Shown: positions 1 to 8,244 of the stretch, piece after piece
How positions within the stretch are numbered: position 1 is the stretch's first letter
Layout: each line of letters starts with the position of its first letter
Origin: Rubrobacter sp.
GTDB lineage: Bacteria; Actinomycetota; Rubrobacteria; Rubrobacterales; Rubrobacteraceae
DNA length: 16,315 nucleotides
Assembly (NCBI GenBank): GCA_016781635.1
Contig: JADDPY010000093.1
Location: 6,202 to 22,516, forward strand
Direction: 5' to 3'
The notes under the pieces: model-generated
The model's input: only the letters and a program-made list of their open reading frames with translations
The model's database searches: none
What the model was told of the DNA's origin: nothing
Position numbers and translations under genes: made by a program

Positions 1-972
1 CACCTCGAGCGGGCGCTGGACATCATGAGCGACATGATCACGCGCCCGACCTTCGCCGACCTCGAGCGCGAGCGCGAGGTTATCGTCGAGGAGATCCGGA
101 TGTACGAGGATCGGCCGGACCAGCTCGCCGACGAGTACCTCTCCGGCCTCGTCTTCCACGGCGACCCGCTCGGACGCCCGATCATCGGCTCCGCCGAGAC
201 GGTGCGCGGCGTGGACCACGAGACCCTCGAGGGCTTCCACCGGAACACCTACAACGGCTCCAACGTGTTCGTCGTCGGGGCGGGCAAGCTGGAGTCCGAG
301 TCCTTCGAGAAGATGGTCGAGGAGAAGCTCGGCGGCAAGCTTGCCGAGGGGACGCCCTTCGTGCGCAAGGCGCAGGTTACCCCGCCGGAGAGCCGCTTCT
401 TCTACAAGTTCAAGGAGACGGAGCAGTACCACGTCGCGATGGGCTCGCAGGGGATACCCGCGAGCAGCGAAGATCGCTACGCGATGCTCGCCCTCAACAA
501 CGTGCTCGGCGGCGGGATGTCGAGCCGGCTGTTCCAGGAGGTGCGCGAGAAGCGCGGCCTGGCCTACGCCGTGTACTCGTACCATCAGGGCTACTCCGAC
601 GCGGGCGCCGTCAAGATGTACGTCGGCTCCACGACCGGCAACGTCGAGGAAGCGGTGGGCATCATCGCCGATCAGCTCGACAGGGTACGTGAAGAGCCCG
701 TCACCGAGGAGGAGCTCCGCCGCACCAAGGAGCAGCTCAAGAGCTCGACGATCCTCGCGCTCGAGAGCACCGCGGCGCGCATGACCCGGATAGGACGCAG
801 CCTCATCACCGGCTCCGAGCTTCTGACGCCCGAGGAGATCTCGGCGAGGATAGACGCCGTTACGGCTGATGACTTGAAGCGCCTCGCCAGCAAGCACCTG
901 AAGAGGGGCGACATGTACCTCTCCGCCGTCGGTCCGAAGGAGCTAGACCTCGGCAGGCACCTCGCAGCGTAA
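1..972 (+). CDS. M16 family zinc metallopeptidase, 5' end cut off by the window
   Basis: The reading frame is open from base 1 and ends at TAA 970-972, leaving 323 residues; the first in-frame ATG (25) is internal, because family-like sequence already precedes it. Visible is the stretch EREVIVEEIRMYEDRPD (about 22-38 from base 1), which in M16 peptidases carries the third zinc-ligand glutamate downstream of HxxEH. The HxxEH motif itself lies before the window, so activity cannot be judged. The second, inactive-type M16 half follows, including the REKRGLAYAVYSY segment typical of mitochondrial-processing-peptidase-like and bacterial M16 proteins. These enzymes degrade or process peptides with a clam-shell two-domain fold. 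In related genomes such a gene often lies near pnp and dapA/dapB upstream of rnj (family knowledge). A strong terminator follows 28 bases after the stop. Family call is secure; substrate unknown. Confidence 0.93.
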   Translation, partial: HLERALDIMSDMITRPTFADLEREREVIVEEIRMYEDRPDQLADEYLSGLVFHGDPLGRPIIGSAETVRGVDHETLEGFHRNTYNGSNVFVVGAGKLESESFEKMVEEKLGGKLAEGTPFVRKAQVTPPESRFFYKFKETEQYHVAMGSQGIPASSEDRYAMLALNNVLGGGMSSRLFQEVREKRGLAYAVYSYHQGYSDAGAVKMYVGSTTGNVEEAVGIIADQLDRVREEPVTEEELRRTKEQLKSSTILALESTAARMTRIGRSLITGSELLTPEEISARIDAVTADDLKRLASKHLKRGDMYLSAVGPKELDLGRHLAA

Positions 973-1000
973 AGAAACAAACACACGAACAAGTAATCAT

Positions 1001-1043
1001 CCCGGCCGGTCAGCCCTTTTCTCGCTGGCCGGCCGGGGTTTTT
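1001..1043 (+). terminator. Intrinsic terminator directly ahead of rnj
   Basis: CCCGGCCGGTCAGC (1001-1014) pairs with GCTGGCCGGCCGGG (1024-1037): 14 pairs including one G-T, loop of 9, followed by a G and TTTTT (1039-1043). This is a textbook rho-independent terminator for the M16 gene. The T-tract stops one base before the Shine-Dalgarno of rnj (GAGGAGGT 1045-1052), so it is also positioned as a leader attenuator for rnj. I saw no clear promoter between the hairpin and the rnj start. Confidence 0.88.
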
Positions 1044-1063
1044 CGAGGAGGTAAGCAACGACA

Positions 1064-2722
1064 TTGGATAGCAAGACATTACAGGTAATTCCTCTAGGAG
1101 GATTAGGGGAGATCGGTAAGAACATGACCGCCGTGCGTCAGGAGAGCGGGATCGTTCTCATCGACGCCGGTATGTCCTTCCCGGACGAGGAGATGCCGGG
1201 GATCGACCTGGTCCTACCGGACTTTTCGTACCTGAGGGAGCACAAGAACGAGCTCAAGGGGATCATCCTCACCCACGGTCACGAGGACCACGTGGGCGCG
1301 CTGCCGTACCTTTTGCGGGAGTTCAACGTCCCCGTCTACGGGACGAAGCTCACCCTGGGGCTCGTGCGTCCGAAGCTCGCCGAGCACGGCATTAAAAAGG
1401 GCGATCTCCGGGAGATCAAGGCCGGCGACAGGCAGAAGCTTGGCGGCTTCGGCATGGAGTTTATCAACGTCAACCACTCCATCCCGGACGCGGTTGCGGT
1501 GGCCCTGCGCACGGCCGCGGGGCTTATAGTATTCAGCGGCGACTACAAGATCGACCTTACCCCCATAGAGGGCGAGCCGATGGACCTCAACCGCTACGCG
1601 GGCCTGGGCCAGGAGGGCGTCCTCGCCTACTTCGGCGACTCGACAAACTCCGAGCGCCCGGGTTTCGTGCCGTCCGAGCGCGTGGTCAACGAGACCTTCA
1701 ATCAGGTCTTCGAGAGGGCGAAGGGGCGCATCATCGTCGCCTCGTTCGCGAGCCACATCCACCGCGTCAACCAGGTAGTCGAGGCTGCCAAGGCGCACGG
1801 GAGGCTCGTCGGGGTGACCGGGCGCAGCATGATCCGCAACGTGCAGATCGCGCGCGAGCTCGGCTACATGGACCTGCCGCAGTCGATGTACGTGGATCAG
1901 CGGGACATAAACAAGGTCCCGGACTCGGACATCGTGATCCTGACGACGGGTTCTCAGGGCGAGCCGATGGCGGCGCTCTCCAGGATTGCGGCGGGGCAGC
2001 ACCGCACCATCGAGGCGGGTCCTGGCGACGTCGTGATCGTCTCCGCCCATCCCATCCCGGGGAACGAGCGGGGCGTCTCGCGCACCATCAACAGCTTGAT
2101 GAAGCGGGGGGCCGAGGTCTTGTACACGCCCCTGAGCAGGGTTCACGTCTCCGGCCACGCGGCGCAAGAGGAGCAGAAGATCGTGCTTTCTCTGCTGAAA
2201 CCCAAGTACCTGGTCCCCGTGCACGGCGAGTACAGGATGCAGAAGCACCACAAGGACACGGCGATGTCCATGGGGATACCCGAGGACAACATCTTTATCC
2301 TGGAGAACGGCGAACCCGTCGAGTTCAAGGACGGCGAGGCGAAGAGGTTGGAGCCGGTATCCTCGGGCATGTTCCTCGTGGACGCCGGGAGTGTCGCGGA
2401 CAATTCCGAGTCGATCATGCGCGAGCGGCAGCAGCTCTCCGAGGAGGGCATGTTTATCGTCGTCGCCCGCATCAACTCCAAGAGCGGCGAGCTCCTCGGC
2501 CCGCCGGACGTCATCAGCCGCGGCTTCGTCGACCAGCAGTCCCAGAACGGCCTCGTCGACGACTCCATAAAAGTGGTCACAAAGACGCTCGAGCGGACCT
2601 CCCAGCGCCACGTAACCGACTGGAGCGAGCTGAAGAAGGCGATCCGGAAGGATCTCTCGGGCTTTCTCACCGAGAAGACGCGCAAGCGTCCGATCATCCT
2701 GCCCCTAATCGTAGAGGTGTAA
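1064..2722 (+). CDS. rnj: Ribonuclease J (5'-3' exo/endoribonuclease)
   Basis: 552 residues, the usual RNase J length. The metallo-beta-lactamase core shows HGHEDH at 71-76, a metal-ligand histidine near 138 and aspartate in SGDYKID (158-164), then GDSTNSERPG (191-200). The beta-CASP part includes ASHIHR (229-234) and TTGSQGEP (294-301); the beta-CASP histidine motif is HVSGHA (361-366), followed by VHGEYR (386-391) and a C-terminal domain. All catalytic motifs look intact. It degrades RNA from 5'-monophosphate ends and matures rRNA in the cytoplasm. The start is TTG at 1064: GAGGAGGT (1045-1052) lies 11 bases upstream, no ATG or GTG is better placed, and the sequence begins directly with the family's N-terminal strand LQVIPLGGLGEIGKN. 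A terminator abuts its ribosome binding site, so expression probably depends on readthrough or attenuation. ftsK follows after 67 bases. Confidence 0.97.
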   Translation: MDSKTLQVIPLGGLGEIGKNMTAVRQESGIVLIDAGMSFPDEEMPGIDLVLPDFSYLREHKNELKGIILTHGHEDHVGALPYLLREFNVPVYGTKLTLGLVRPKLAEHGIKKGDLREIKAGDRQKLGGFGMEFINVNHSIPDAVAVALRTAAGLIVFSGDYKIDLTPIEGEPMDLNRYAGLGQEGVLAYFGDSTNSERPGFVPSERVVNETFNQVFERAKGRIIVASFASHIHRVNQVVEAAKAHGRLVGVTGRSMIRNVQIARELGYMDLPQSMYVDQRDINKVPDSDIVILTTGSQGEPMAALSRIAAGQHRTIEAGPGDVVIVSAHPIPGNERGVSRTINSLMKRGAEVLYTPLSRVHVSGHAAQEEQKIVLSLLKPKYLVPVHGEYRMQKHHKDTAMSMGIPEDNIFILENGEPVEFKDGEAKRLEPVSSGMFLVDAGSVADNSESIMRERQQLSEEGMFIVVARINSKSGELLGPPDVISRGFVDQQSQNGLVDDSIKVVTKTLERTSQRHVTDWSELKKAIRKDLSGFLTEKTRKRPIILPLIVEV

Positions 2723-2728
2723 GGGGAA

Positions 2729-2755
2729 GGGGGGCACCACATAACGTGCCCCTCT
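2729..2755 (+). terminator. Hairpin after rnj, possible weak terminator
   Basis: GGGGCAC (2731-2737) pairs perfectly with GTGCCCC (2746-2752), loop CACATAAC; G-T, G-C and A-T pairs extend the stem to about 10. The downstream bases are CTCC rather than a T-tract, so it may only slow polymerase or protect the rnj 3' end. It lies in the 67-base gap between rnj and ftsK. Confidence 0.5.
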
Positions 2756-2776
2756 CCTGCACCATTCGCCCTGCGC

Positions 2777-2782
2777 TAGACT
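2777..2782 (+). promoter_or_regulatory. Candidate -10 box for a leaderless ftsK transcript
   Basis: TAGACT fits the TANNNT -10 pattern of actinobacteria and sits exactly 7 bases before the ftsK ATG (2790), which has no Shine-Dalgarno. A start point at or next to the A of ATG would follow. No convincing -35 is seen 16-18 bases upstream, so this is an inference from position. Confidence 0.45.
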
Positions 2783-2789
2783 AGCCGGC

Positions 2790-5303
2790 ATGGCGACGAA
2801 TAGATCTCCCCGCAGACACCCCGCCCGGGGCCCGGGCAAAGCGACGGGTAAGGCTTCGAGCAAATCCTCCGGCGCGAAGAAGCGCTCCACCGCCTCGGCC
2901 GGAAATGGAAGCTCCGGCCTGTTCACGCGGCTCGGAGAGATGGTCTCCCGCGAGGCGGTCGGGATCGTGCTGCTGATCGCCGGGATCTTCTTTACCGCGG
3001 CTTTTGTTACCGGACGGGGTGCTTTCCTCGGCGAAACGGGCCTGCTCGCCGCGACCCGCGCCCTCGGCGTGGTCGGCCTCGCCCTCGCGCCGCTCACCGC
3101 CCTGGCGGGGGCGCTCCTTCTGCTCGGACGGTTCCCCGGGAGGCGTGCGGTAGGTCTCGCGCTACTCCTGGTCTCGCTCGCCGCCACCCTCGCCGCCACC
3201 CTGCCTCCCGCCTCCCGCTTCGACGAGGCCTCCTACCCGGATCGAGGCGGCCTGCTGGGCAGCGGCCTCTACGGTGCCGTGGACGCCGCCGGCGGTCCCG
3301 TGGGCGCGGCCCTCGCCCTCGTCGCCCTCTACGCCGCGGGCCTCTTCCTCCTGACCGGCCTCTCCCCGCGAGAATCCGCGACGACGCTAACCACAGCGAC
3401 CGGATCAGCGGCGGGCTCCCTCCGCGAGAAGCTCCGGGAGCTGCGCGAGCGCCACGCCGAGCGTCGAAGCGAACGCAGCCGGCCACAGGACAGCGCCGGC
3501 CGCCCCGCGGCCTCGAAACGTGCGAAGGTCGAGGAGGCGCAGTCTCCCGAGGACATATACTCCCCTGACGAGCCCGAAGGCGCTCCCGCCCGCCCGCCCG
3601 CTACCGCTAAGGTCTTCGACTACGCGGAGGAGCCTCTGGAGGTGGCGAAGCCGCTCGTGGAGGAGCCGGAGGAGTCCTTCGAGGTGATACTGCCGGAGTT
3701 GCGGGGCGACGGGGGCTTCGAGGAGGAGCAGCGGCCGGTCGTGCCGGGCGAGTACACCATGCCGCCGTTCTCGCTGCTCAAGTCGGGACACGGCTCCCCG
3801 GAGCACGACGCCGAAGGGACGAGCAAGAGGCTCACCCGCGCCCTCGCAGACCTCGGGGTCGAGGCCAACGTCGTTCGGGCCGTCGTGGGTCCCCGCGTTA
3901 CCCGCTACGAGCTCAGGCTCGGCAGCGGGGTCAAGGTTGGCAAGGTCAGGAACCTGCAGCAAGACATAGCTTACGCCCTGGCGGCCACCGAGGTCCGCAT
4001 CCTGGCGCCGATCCCCGGCAAGAGCGCCGTCGGGGTCGAGGTCCCGAACACGCGCCCGGCGGTCGTCACCCTCGGCGACGTCTTCCGGGAGTACCCGGCG
4101 GGCAACGACTGGAGCCTTCCGGTGGCTTTAGGCAAAGACATCTCGGGCAGGGCGGTCTTCTTCGACATGGCCGAGATGCCGCACCTTCTGGTCGCGGGGA
4201 CCACGGGCAGCGGCAAGAGCGTGATGCTCAACGGGCTTCTGACCTCGCTGCTCCTGACTACCGACCCCAGGCAGGTCAAGATGGTGCTTATCGACCCCAA
4301 GAGGGTCGAGCTCTCGCAATTCGCGCGCGTGCCGCACCTCATTACCCCCGTCGTCACGGACGTCAAAAAGGCCGCGAACGCGCTCTCGTGGGCCGTGGCC
4401 GAGATGGAGCGGCGCTACGAGGTCTTGGAGAAGTTCGGGGTCCGCTCGCTCGACGGATACAACGAGAAGCGGCCGGAGAACCAGATGCCCTACGTCATCG
4501 TCGTGATCGACGAGCTCGCGGACCTCATGATGACGTCCGCCGCCAAGGTCGAGGACGCGGTCATCAGGCTCGCCCAGAAGGCCCGGGCGGTGGGGATACA
4601 CCTCGTCGTCGCCACCCAGCGGCCGAGCGTGGACGTTATCACCGGCATGATCAAGGCGAACGTCCCGAGCCGCATCGCCTTCGCCGTCTCGAGCCAGGTC
4701 GATTCGCGCGTGATCCTGGACACCCCCGGCGCCGAGGCGCTCCTCGGCCAGGGCGACATGCTCTTCAAGCCGGTGAGCGCCATGCGTCCCTCCCGCGTTC
4801 AGGGGGCGTACATCTCGGAGTCGGAGGTCGATGAGGTGGTCTCTGCGTGCGCCGAGGGGGCCCAGGCGAGGTTCGTCGAGGAGGTGACGGAGACCCGCGG
4901 CGAGAAGGAAGATAATGGGGAGCCCGAGGACGACCTGCTCCAGGACGCGGCGGCCTTCGTGATCGCCACGCAGCAGGCCTCCGTGAGCGCCGTGCAGCGC
5001 CGCTTCCGCGTAGGCTACTCTCGGGCCGGCAGAATTATAGATGCCCTCGAACGCAAGGGCGTGGTCGGCCCCTACGAGGGCTCCAAGAGCCGCTCCGTTT
5101 CCGCAACCGAGCTCGAACTGCCCCGAATCTTCGAGGGCGAGAAGGCGGAGGATGCGGCCCCCGCCAACGACCCCTTCGGCTCCCCAGAGGAGCCCACCGA
5201 CGCAAGCGTCGTGAGCGACGGGGAGGCGTTCCCGTTCGGTACTAACGGCGGGGGGAGTTCCGGGGAGGTTTCCGGGCCGGGAAGGGACGACCCGGGGTTC
5301 TAG
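2790..5303 (+). CDS. ftsK: FtsK/SpoIIIE family DNA translocase
   Basis: 837 residues with the complete FtsK order. A basic N-terminus (1-50, many Arg/Lys/Ser) leads to about four membrane helices near 56-74, 90-113, 119-139 and 168-189. A charged, Glu/Pro-rich linker follows (about 195-320). The alpha domain starts near 322. The motor has Walker A GTTGSGKS (470-477), Walker B VIVVIDE (569-575) and the ATQRPSVDVITG motif (from 608). A gamma winged-helix domain at about 713-766 (AVQRRFRVGYSRAGRIID) reads chromosome orientation in known FtsKs. An acidic Gly/Ser tail closes the protein. It pumps DNA through the division septum and in many bacteria activates XerCD recombination. The ATG at 2790 lacks a Shine-Dalgarno; a TAGACT box 7 bases before it suggests a leaderless message. 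The position between rnj and a RodZ-like gene is common in actinobacteria and Firmicutes. Confidence 0.97.
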   Translation: MATNRSPRRHPARGPGKATGKASSKSSGAKKRSTASAGNGSSGLFTRLGEMVSREAVGIVLLIAGIFFTAAFVTGRGAFLGETGLLAATRALGVVGLALAPLTALAGALLLLGRFPGRRAVGLALLLVSLAATLAATLPPASRFDEASYPDRGGLLGSGLYGAVDAAGGPVGAALALVALYAAGLFLLTGLSPRESATTLTTATGSAAGSLREKLRELRERHAERRSERSRPQDSAGRPAASKRAKVEEAQSPEDIYSPDEPEGAPARPPATAKVFDYAEEPLEVAKPLVEEPEESFEVILPELRGDGGFEEEQRPVVPGEYTMPPFSLLKSGHGSPEHDAEGTSKRLTRALADLGVEANVVRAVVGPRVTRYELRLGSGVKVGKVRNLQQDIAYALAATEVRILAPIPGKSAVGVEVPNTRPAVVTLGDVFREYPAGNDWSLPVALGKDISGRAVFFDMAEMPHLLVAGTTGSGKSVMLNGLLTSLLLTTDPRQVKMVLIDPKRVELSQFARVPHLITPVVTDVKKAANALSWAVAEMERRYEVLEKFGVRSLDGYNEKRPENQMPYVIVVIDELADLMMTSAAKVEDAVIRLAQKARAVGIHLVVATQRPSVDVITGMIKANVPSRIAFAVSSQVDSRVILDTPGAEALLGQGDMLFKPVSAMRPSRVQGAYISESEVDEVVSACAEGAQARFVEEVTETRGEKEDNGEPEDDLLQDAAAFVIATQQASVSAVQRRFRVGYSRAGRIIDALERKGVVGPYEGSKSRSVSATELELPRIFEGEKAEDAAPANDPFGSPEEPTDASVVSDGEAFPFGTNGGGSSGEVSGPGRDDPGF

Positions 5304-5359
5304 ATTTCGCCTCTTTTGTGGTACGCTCCGTTTCGGTGAGCGACGGAGTAGACAACGGG

Positions 5360-6256
5360 ATGGACGACAGCCGGACCGGGGAGCTTTTAGAGCGGGCTCG
5401 TAGGGAGAGGGGTCTCTCCCTGCGCGACGTGGAGAACGCCACAAAGATACGGACGCGCTACCTCGAAGGCCTGGAGCGCGAAGACTACTCCATGCTCCCG
5501 GATCAGGTCTACGTGCAGGGATTCCTCAAGACCTACGCCAATTACCTGGGCCTCGATGGCGAGGGGCTGGCCGAGGACTTCAAGGAGCGACGCGCGCCGC
5601 GCCGGGAACGAGGTCTCAACTACGAGCGTCCCAGGAGCAGCGAGTTCGATCGGCCCGTGATGAGCCCCGGTGGCCTCGCGGGCGCCGAGCGGCGCAGGAT
5701 CTCCGGTACCGCTGTCCTCACCGTCGTTCTCGCCCTGATCCTTATAGCGCTCGTCGGGGGAGCCCTGTATTACGTGGGCTCCAGGTCCGCCGGGACGCCG
5801 GGTACCAGCGACTCCGCGAGCGTGAGGCCCGTCCCCTCCGAACGAGAACCGGAGCCTGCCCGGGAGCCCGAGCCACGCCCTGCCGAGGAGGAAGCGCCTG
5901 CTACCCCCGAGGGGCCCGAACAGGAGGCGTCCGTAGAGCCCGCGGGGCCTGTTGAACCCGCCACCGAGAGATTAGAGGAGCCCGTCGACGAGGCGGCCGA
6001 CGGAGACGTCGACGTGGTGGTGAGGGTCGGGGACCGGGCGTCGTGGCTGAACGTGGAGGCCGATGGTGACGTCGTCTATTACGAGACCGCGCAGGCCGGG
6101 TTCGTCCTGAACTTCGAGGGGCGCGAGTACGTGAGCGTGACGGCCGGGGACGCGGGAGCGGTCGAGGTTCAGGTGGACGGCCGGGACGTTGGCCCGCTGG
6201 GGTACTACGGGCAGGTGGCCAGCCAGACGTTTACCCCCGCTCAGCCCCCGGCGTAA
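5360..6256 (+). CDS. rodZ: RodZ-like membrane protein: N-terminal HTH, one TM helix, C-terminal DUF4115-type domain
   Basis: From ATG 5360 the product is 298 residues. Residues 5-70 form a Cro/C1-type helix-turn-helix (LLERARRERGLSLRDVENAT, then the RodZ-typical YLEGLEREDYSMLPDQVYVQ). One membrane helix spans about 116-139. A Pro/Glu/Ala-rich linker (about 145-212) is followed by an extracytoplasmic beta domain (about 217-292; ASWLNVEADG, GREYVSVTAGDAGAV) like the RodZ C-terminal domain. RodZ proteins tie MreB filaments to the cell-wall elongation machinery; whether this host has MreB is not visible here. Start choice: GGAG at 5345-5348 lies 11 bases before ATG 5360, and the HTH begins at the usual distance. 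GTG 5336 and GTG 5318 are in frame but lack a Shine-Dalgarno; GTG 5336 lies 8 bases after TACGCT (5322-5327) and could serve a leaderless message. It sits 56 bases after ftsK. Confidence 0.88.
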   Translation: MDDSRTGELLERARRERGLSLRDVENATKIRTRYLEGLEREDYSMLPDQVYVQGFLKTYANYLGLDGEGLAEDFKERRAPRRERGLNYERPRSSEFDRPVMSPGGLAGAERRRISGTAVLTVVLALILIALVGGALYYVGSRSAGTPGTSDSASVRPVPSEREPEPAREPEPRPAEEEAPATPEGPEQEASVEPAGPVEPATERLEEPVDEAADGDVDVVVRVGDRASWLNVEADGDVVYYETAQAGFVLNFEGREYVSVTAGDAGAVEVQVDGRDVGPLGYYGQVASQTFTPAQPPA

Positions 6257-6301
6257 ACGCTCCACCGCCGAATTTCTGCCCGGCTCATCCCTAAAGGATC
6301 A

Positions 6302-6330
6302 TTGGGAGGCCACTACCTTCCTTGTATAAT
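6302..6330 (+). promoter_or_regulatory. recA promoter
   Basis: TTGGGA (6302-6307), a 17-base spacer, then a perfect TATAAT (6325-6330). The predicted start point is near 6337, giving a leader of about 58 bases before the GTG of recA. It is one of the two best promoter matches in the window and lies in the only sizeable gap before recA. Confidence 0.78.
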
Positions 6331-6364
6331 CGTCTTGCATAGCAAAGATCGATGAGATCGACGC

Positions 6365-6394
6365 AGAACTCAGTTCTTTTTGGAGGATTCAACA
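6365..6394 (+). promoter_or_regulatory. recA leader: short palindrome, T-tract and RBS that sets the start
   Basis: AGAAC-TCA-GTTCT (6365-6377) is a 5-bp inverted repeat with a 3-base centre, followed by TTTT (6378-6381) and GGAGGA (6382-6387). The Shine-Dalgarno is 7 bases from GTG 6395, which fixes the start. The palindrome resembles the Gram-positive/actinobacterial LexA box (GAAC-N4-GTTC) but has one base too few in the centre. It could be a variant operator or just a small hairpin. Confidence 0.55.
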
Positions 6395-7480
6395 GTGGAT
6401 AAGACCAAGGCGATAGGCGCTGCCGTCTCACAGATCGAGAAGGCGTTCGGTAAGGGTTCGATCATGCGCATGGGCGACGAGGAGCCCCGGAAGATGGATT
6501 GCATCCCCACGGGCGCTATTGCCCTGGATCTCGCGCTAGGGATCGGCGGGGTGCCGCGCGGGCGGATAGTCGAGATCTACGGGCCAGAGTCGAGCGGAAA
6601 GACCACCCTCGCGCTGCACGTTATCGCCGAGGCCCAGAAGGCCGGCGGGCTCGCCGCGTTCATCGACGCCGAGCACGCTCTCGATCCGACCTATGCCGAG
6701 GCCATCGGTGTGGACATCGAGAACCTGTACTTCTCCCAGCCGGACAACGGCGAGCAGGCGCTCGAGATCGCCGATACCCTGATACGCTCGGGCGCCCTCG
6801 ATGTCGTGGTCATCGACTCCGTCGCGGCCCTCGTCCCGCGCGCCGAGATCGAGGGCGAGATGGGCGACTCCCACGTGGGTCTTCAGGCCCGCCTGATGAG
6901 CCAGGCCCTCAGGAAGCTCTCGGGCTCCCTGAGCCGCTCCAACACCACGGCCATCTTTATCAACCAGCTTCGCGAGAAGATCGGGGTCATGTTCGGCTCC
7001 CCCGAGACGACCCCGGGCGGTCGAGCCCTAAAGTTCTACTCCAGCGTGAGGCTCGACGTACGCAGGATCGGGGCGCTCAAGATCGGCACCGATACGGTCG
7101 GCAACCAGACCAAGGTGACGGTGCGCAAGAACAAGGTGGCGCCGCCCTTCAAGGAGGTCTTCTTCGACATCATGTACGGGGAGGGCATCTCCAAGGAGGG
7201 CAGCCTCATCGATGTAGGCATCAACCACGAGGTGGTGCAGAAGTCCGGCGCCTGGTTCGCCTACGGCTCCGAGCGTCTCGGACAGGGCCGCGAGAACGCC
7301 AAGCAGTTTCTCAAGGACAACGCATCCGTGCGAGATCGCATCCTCGCCGACATTCACGAGAAGCTCGGCTTCAATGCGCCCGTCGAAGACGGCGGGGACG
7401 ACGATGCCGTGGATGGAGCACCCACCAACGGCGCTAACGGTGCCCGCGGCGCTGCGTTGGGCGCCGAGCGCCTGCGCTAG
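6395..7480 (+). CDS. recA: Recombinase RecA
   Basis: 361 residues from GTG 6395. The first residues, [24 protein letters not shown], match the family start. A TTG at 6380 is in frame but overlaps the Shine-Dalgarno, so it is rejected. Motifs include Walker [10 protein letters not shown], the segment [10 protein letters not shown], Walker [11 protein letters not shown], loop L1 near [19 protein letters not shown], and loop L2/[22 protein letters not shown]. The C-terminal domain ends in a variable Gly/Ala/Asn-rich acidic tail. No intein is present. RecA forms filaments on single-stranded DNA for strand exchange and triggers LexA self-cleavage. It has its own promoter upstream (TTGGGA-17-TATAAT). 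recX follows after 44 bases with no terminator seen, so the two are probably cotranscribed. Confidence 0.99.
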   Translation: MDKTKAIGAAVSQIEKAFGKGSIMRMGDEEPRKMDCIPTGAIALDLALGIGGVPRGRIVEIYGPESSGKTTLALHVIAEAQKAGGLAAFIDAEHALDPTYAEAIGVDIENLYFSQPDNGEQALEIADTLIRSGALDVVVIDSVAALVPRAEIEGEMGDSHVGLQARLMSQALRKLSGSLSRSNTTAIFINQLREKIGVMFGSPETTPGGRALKFYSSVRLDVRRIGALKIGTDTVGNQTKVTVRKNKVAPPFKEVFFDIMYGEGISKEGSLIDVGINHEVVQKSGAWFAYGSERLGQGRENAKQFLKDNASVRDRILADIHEKLGFNAPVEDGGDDDAVDGAPTNGANGARGAALGAERLR

Positions 7481-7524
7481 AAAGCTTTGACGGAATGGTT
7501 CCGAGCTAAGGGAGGCGGGGCGCC

Positions 7525-8145
7525 GTGCCGGTCGTAACCGGTTTCGTCGAGCGGCGGGGCCGTGCCAAGGTCTCCGTCGACGGCGAGTTCTGGGCCGAGC
7601 TTGATACCGCGGTGGCCTTCGAGCTCGGTCTCCGCGAAGGGGGCGAGTTCTCTGCGGAGGAGTTGATGGAAGCGAGGGTGGCTGGAGAGCGCCCACTTGC
7701 TATGATGCGCGCCCTCAACGTACTCGGGTACAGGGCGCGGGCCGAGGGCGAGCTTCGGGAGAAGCTGGAGCGCGTCGGTTATGCGGACGGTACGGTCGAG
7801 GCCGTGGTCGGGAGACTTCGGGAGCTCGGATACCTCGACGACGAGGAGTTCGCGAGAAACGCAGCCCGGGAGAAGGCCCGTAGGTACGGGCCGCGCAGGA
7901 TTCTGATCGACCTCAAAAGAAGCGGCGTGGACGAAGAGGTCGCGCGTGAGGCGGTCGAGGATGAGTTCTCCGTCGGCGACGAGATAGAGGCGGCGTCCCG
8001 GGCGGCGGAGCGGCGTTATAATACCGGGGAGGGATCCGACGCGCTCGCGCGCCGGGTCTACGGCTTCCTCGCTCGCCGGGGATATTCGGCGAGTGTGTGC
8101 GCCGAGATCGCCAAAGGGTACCGCGAGGGGGGAGCCGGGGAGTAA
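7525..8145 (+). CDS. recX: Regulatory protein RecX
   Basis: 206 residues. The sequence shows the RecX pattern of repeated three-helix units: ALNVLGYRARAEGELREKL, then VVGRLRELGYLDDEEFARN, then RYGPRRILIDLKRSGVD and a final unit ending GYSASVCAEIAKG. An N-terminal beta stretch (about 1-40) precedes it, as in many actinobacterial RecX proteins. RecX caps or inhibits RecA filaments. The GTG start at 7525 has GGGAGG (7510-7515) 9 bases upstream. Immediate linkage to recA supports the call. A TATAAT (8017-8022) lies inside the gene but has neither a -35 nor an extended -10; it could in principle serve rny downstream. Confidence 0.93.
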   Translation: MPVVTGFVERRGRAKVSVDGEFWAELDTAVAFELGLREGGEFSAEELMEARVAGERPLAMMRALNVLGYRARAEGELREKLERVGYADGTVEAVVGRLRELGYLDDEEFARNAAREKARRYGPRRILIDLKRSGVDEEVAREAVEDEFSVGDEIEAASRAAERRYNTGEGSDALARRVYGFLARRGYSASVCAEIAKGYREGGAGE

Positions 8146-8160
8146 AGACCGGAGCTTTCC

Positions 8161-8244
8161 GGCCGCTTCTCCGCGACGGCGGTTGGGGTACGTGGCGGTC
8201 ACGCCTCGCGCACGCCCGGGCCGTCGCGGCCTGCGGCCTTTTTT
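8161..8244 (+). terminator. Large terminator-like leader structure directly ahead of rny
   Basis: CCGCGACGGC (8171-8180) pairs perfectly with GCCGTCGCGG (8220-8229), and the flanking GGCCGC (8161-8166) pairs with GCGGCC (8233-8238). The 3' arm is followed at once by TTTTTT (8239-8244). An alternative short hairpin, GGCCGT (8219-8224) with GCGGCC (8233-8238) and an 8-base loop, uses the same 3' arm and T-tract, so the two folds exclude each other. A small GGCG/CGCC hairpin can form inside the large loop. The Shine-Dalgarno of rny (GGAGGA 8245-8250) starts on the next base. It could act as the recA-recX terminator, as an rny attenuator, or both. Confidence 0.7.

Noticed and set aside
1214..2611. 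Long open frame on the minus strand opposite rnj (465 codons)
   Set aside because: It is the antisense of a clear RNase J with all motifs intact; long antisense frames are expected at this GC content. Its translation is rich in Arg/Asp/Leu/Val with no domain pattern.
6365..6377. Canonical SOS box at recA
   Set aside because: The half-sites fit but the centre has 3 bases instead of 4 and the site is downstream of the predicted start point, so it is listed only as a candidate palindrome.
6380..6394. TTG 6380 as the recA start
   Set aside because: It overlaps the Shine-Dalgarno and adds five residues not typical of RecA; GTG 6395 is correctly spaced.
8017..8022. TATAAT inside recX as a firm rny promoter
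   Set aside because: No -35 at 16-18 bases and no TGn extension; kept only as a possibility in the rny leader finding.
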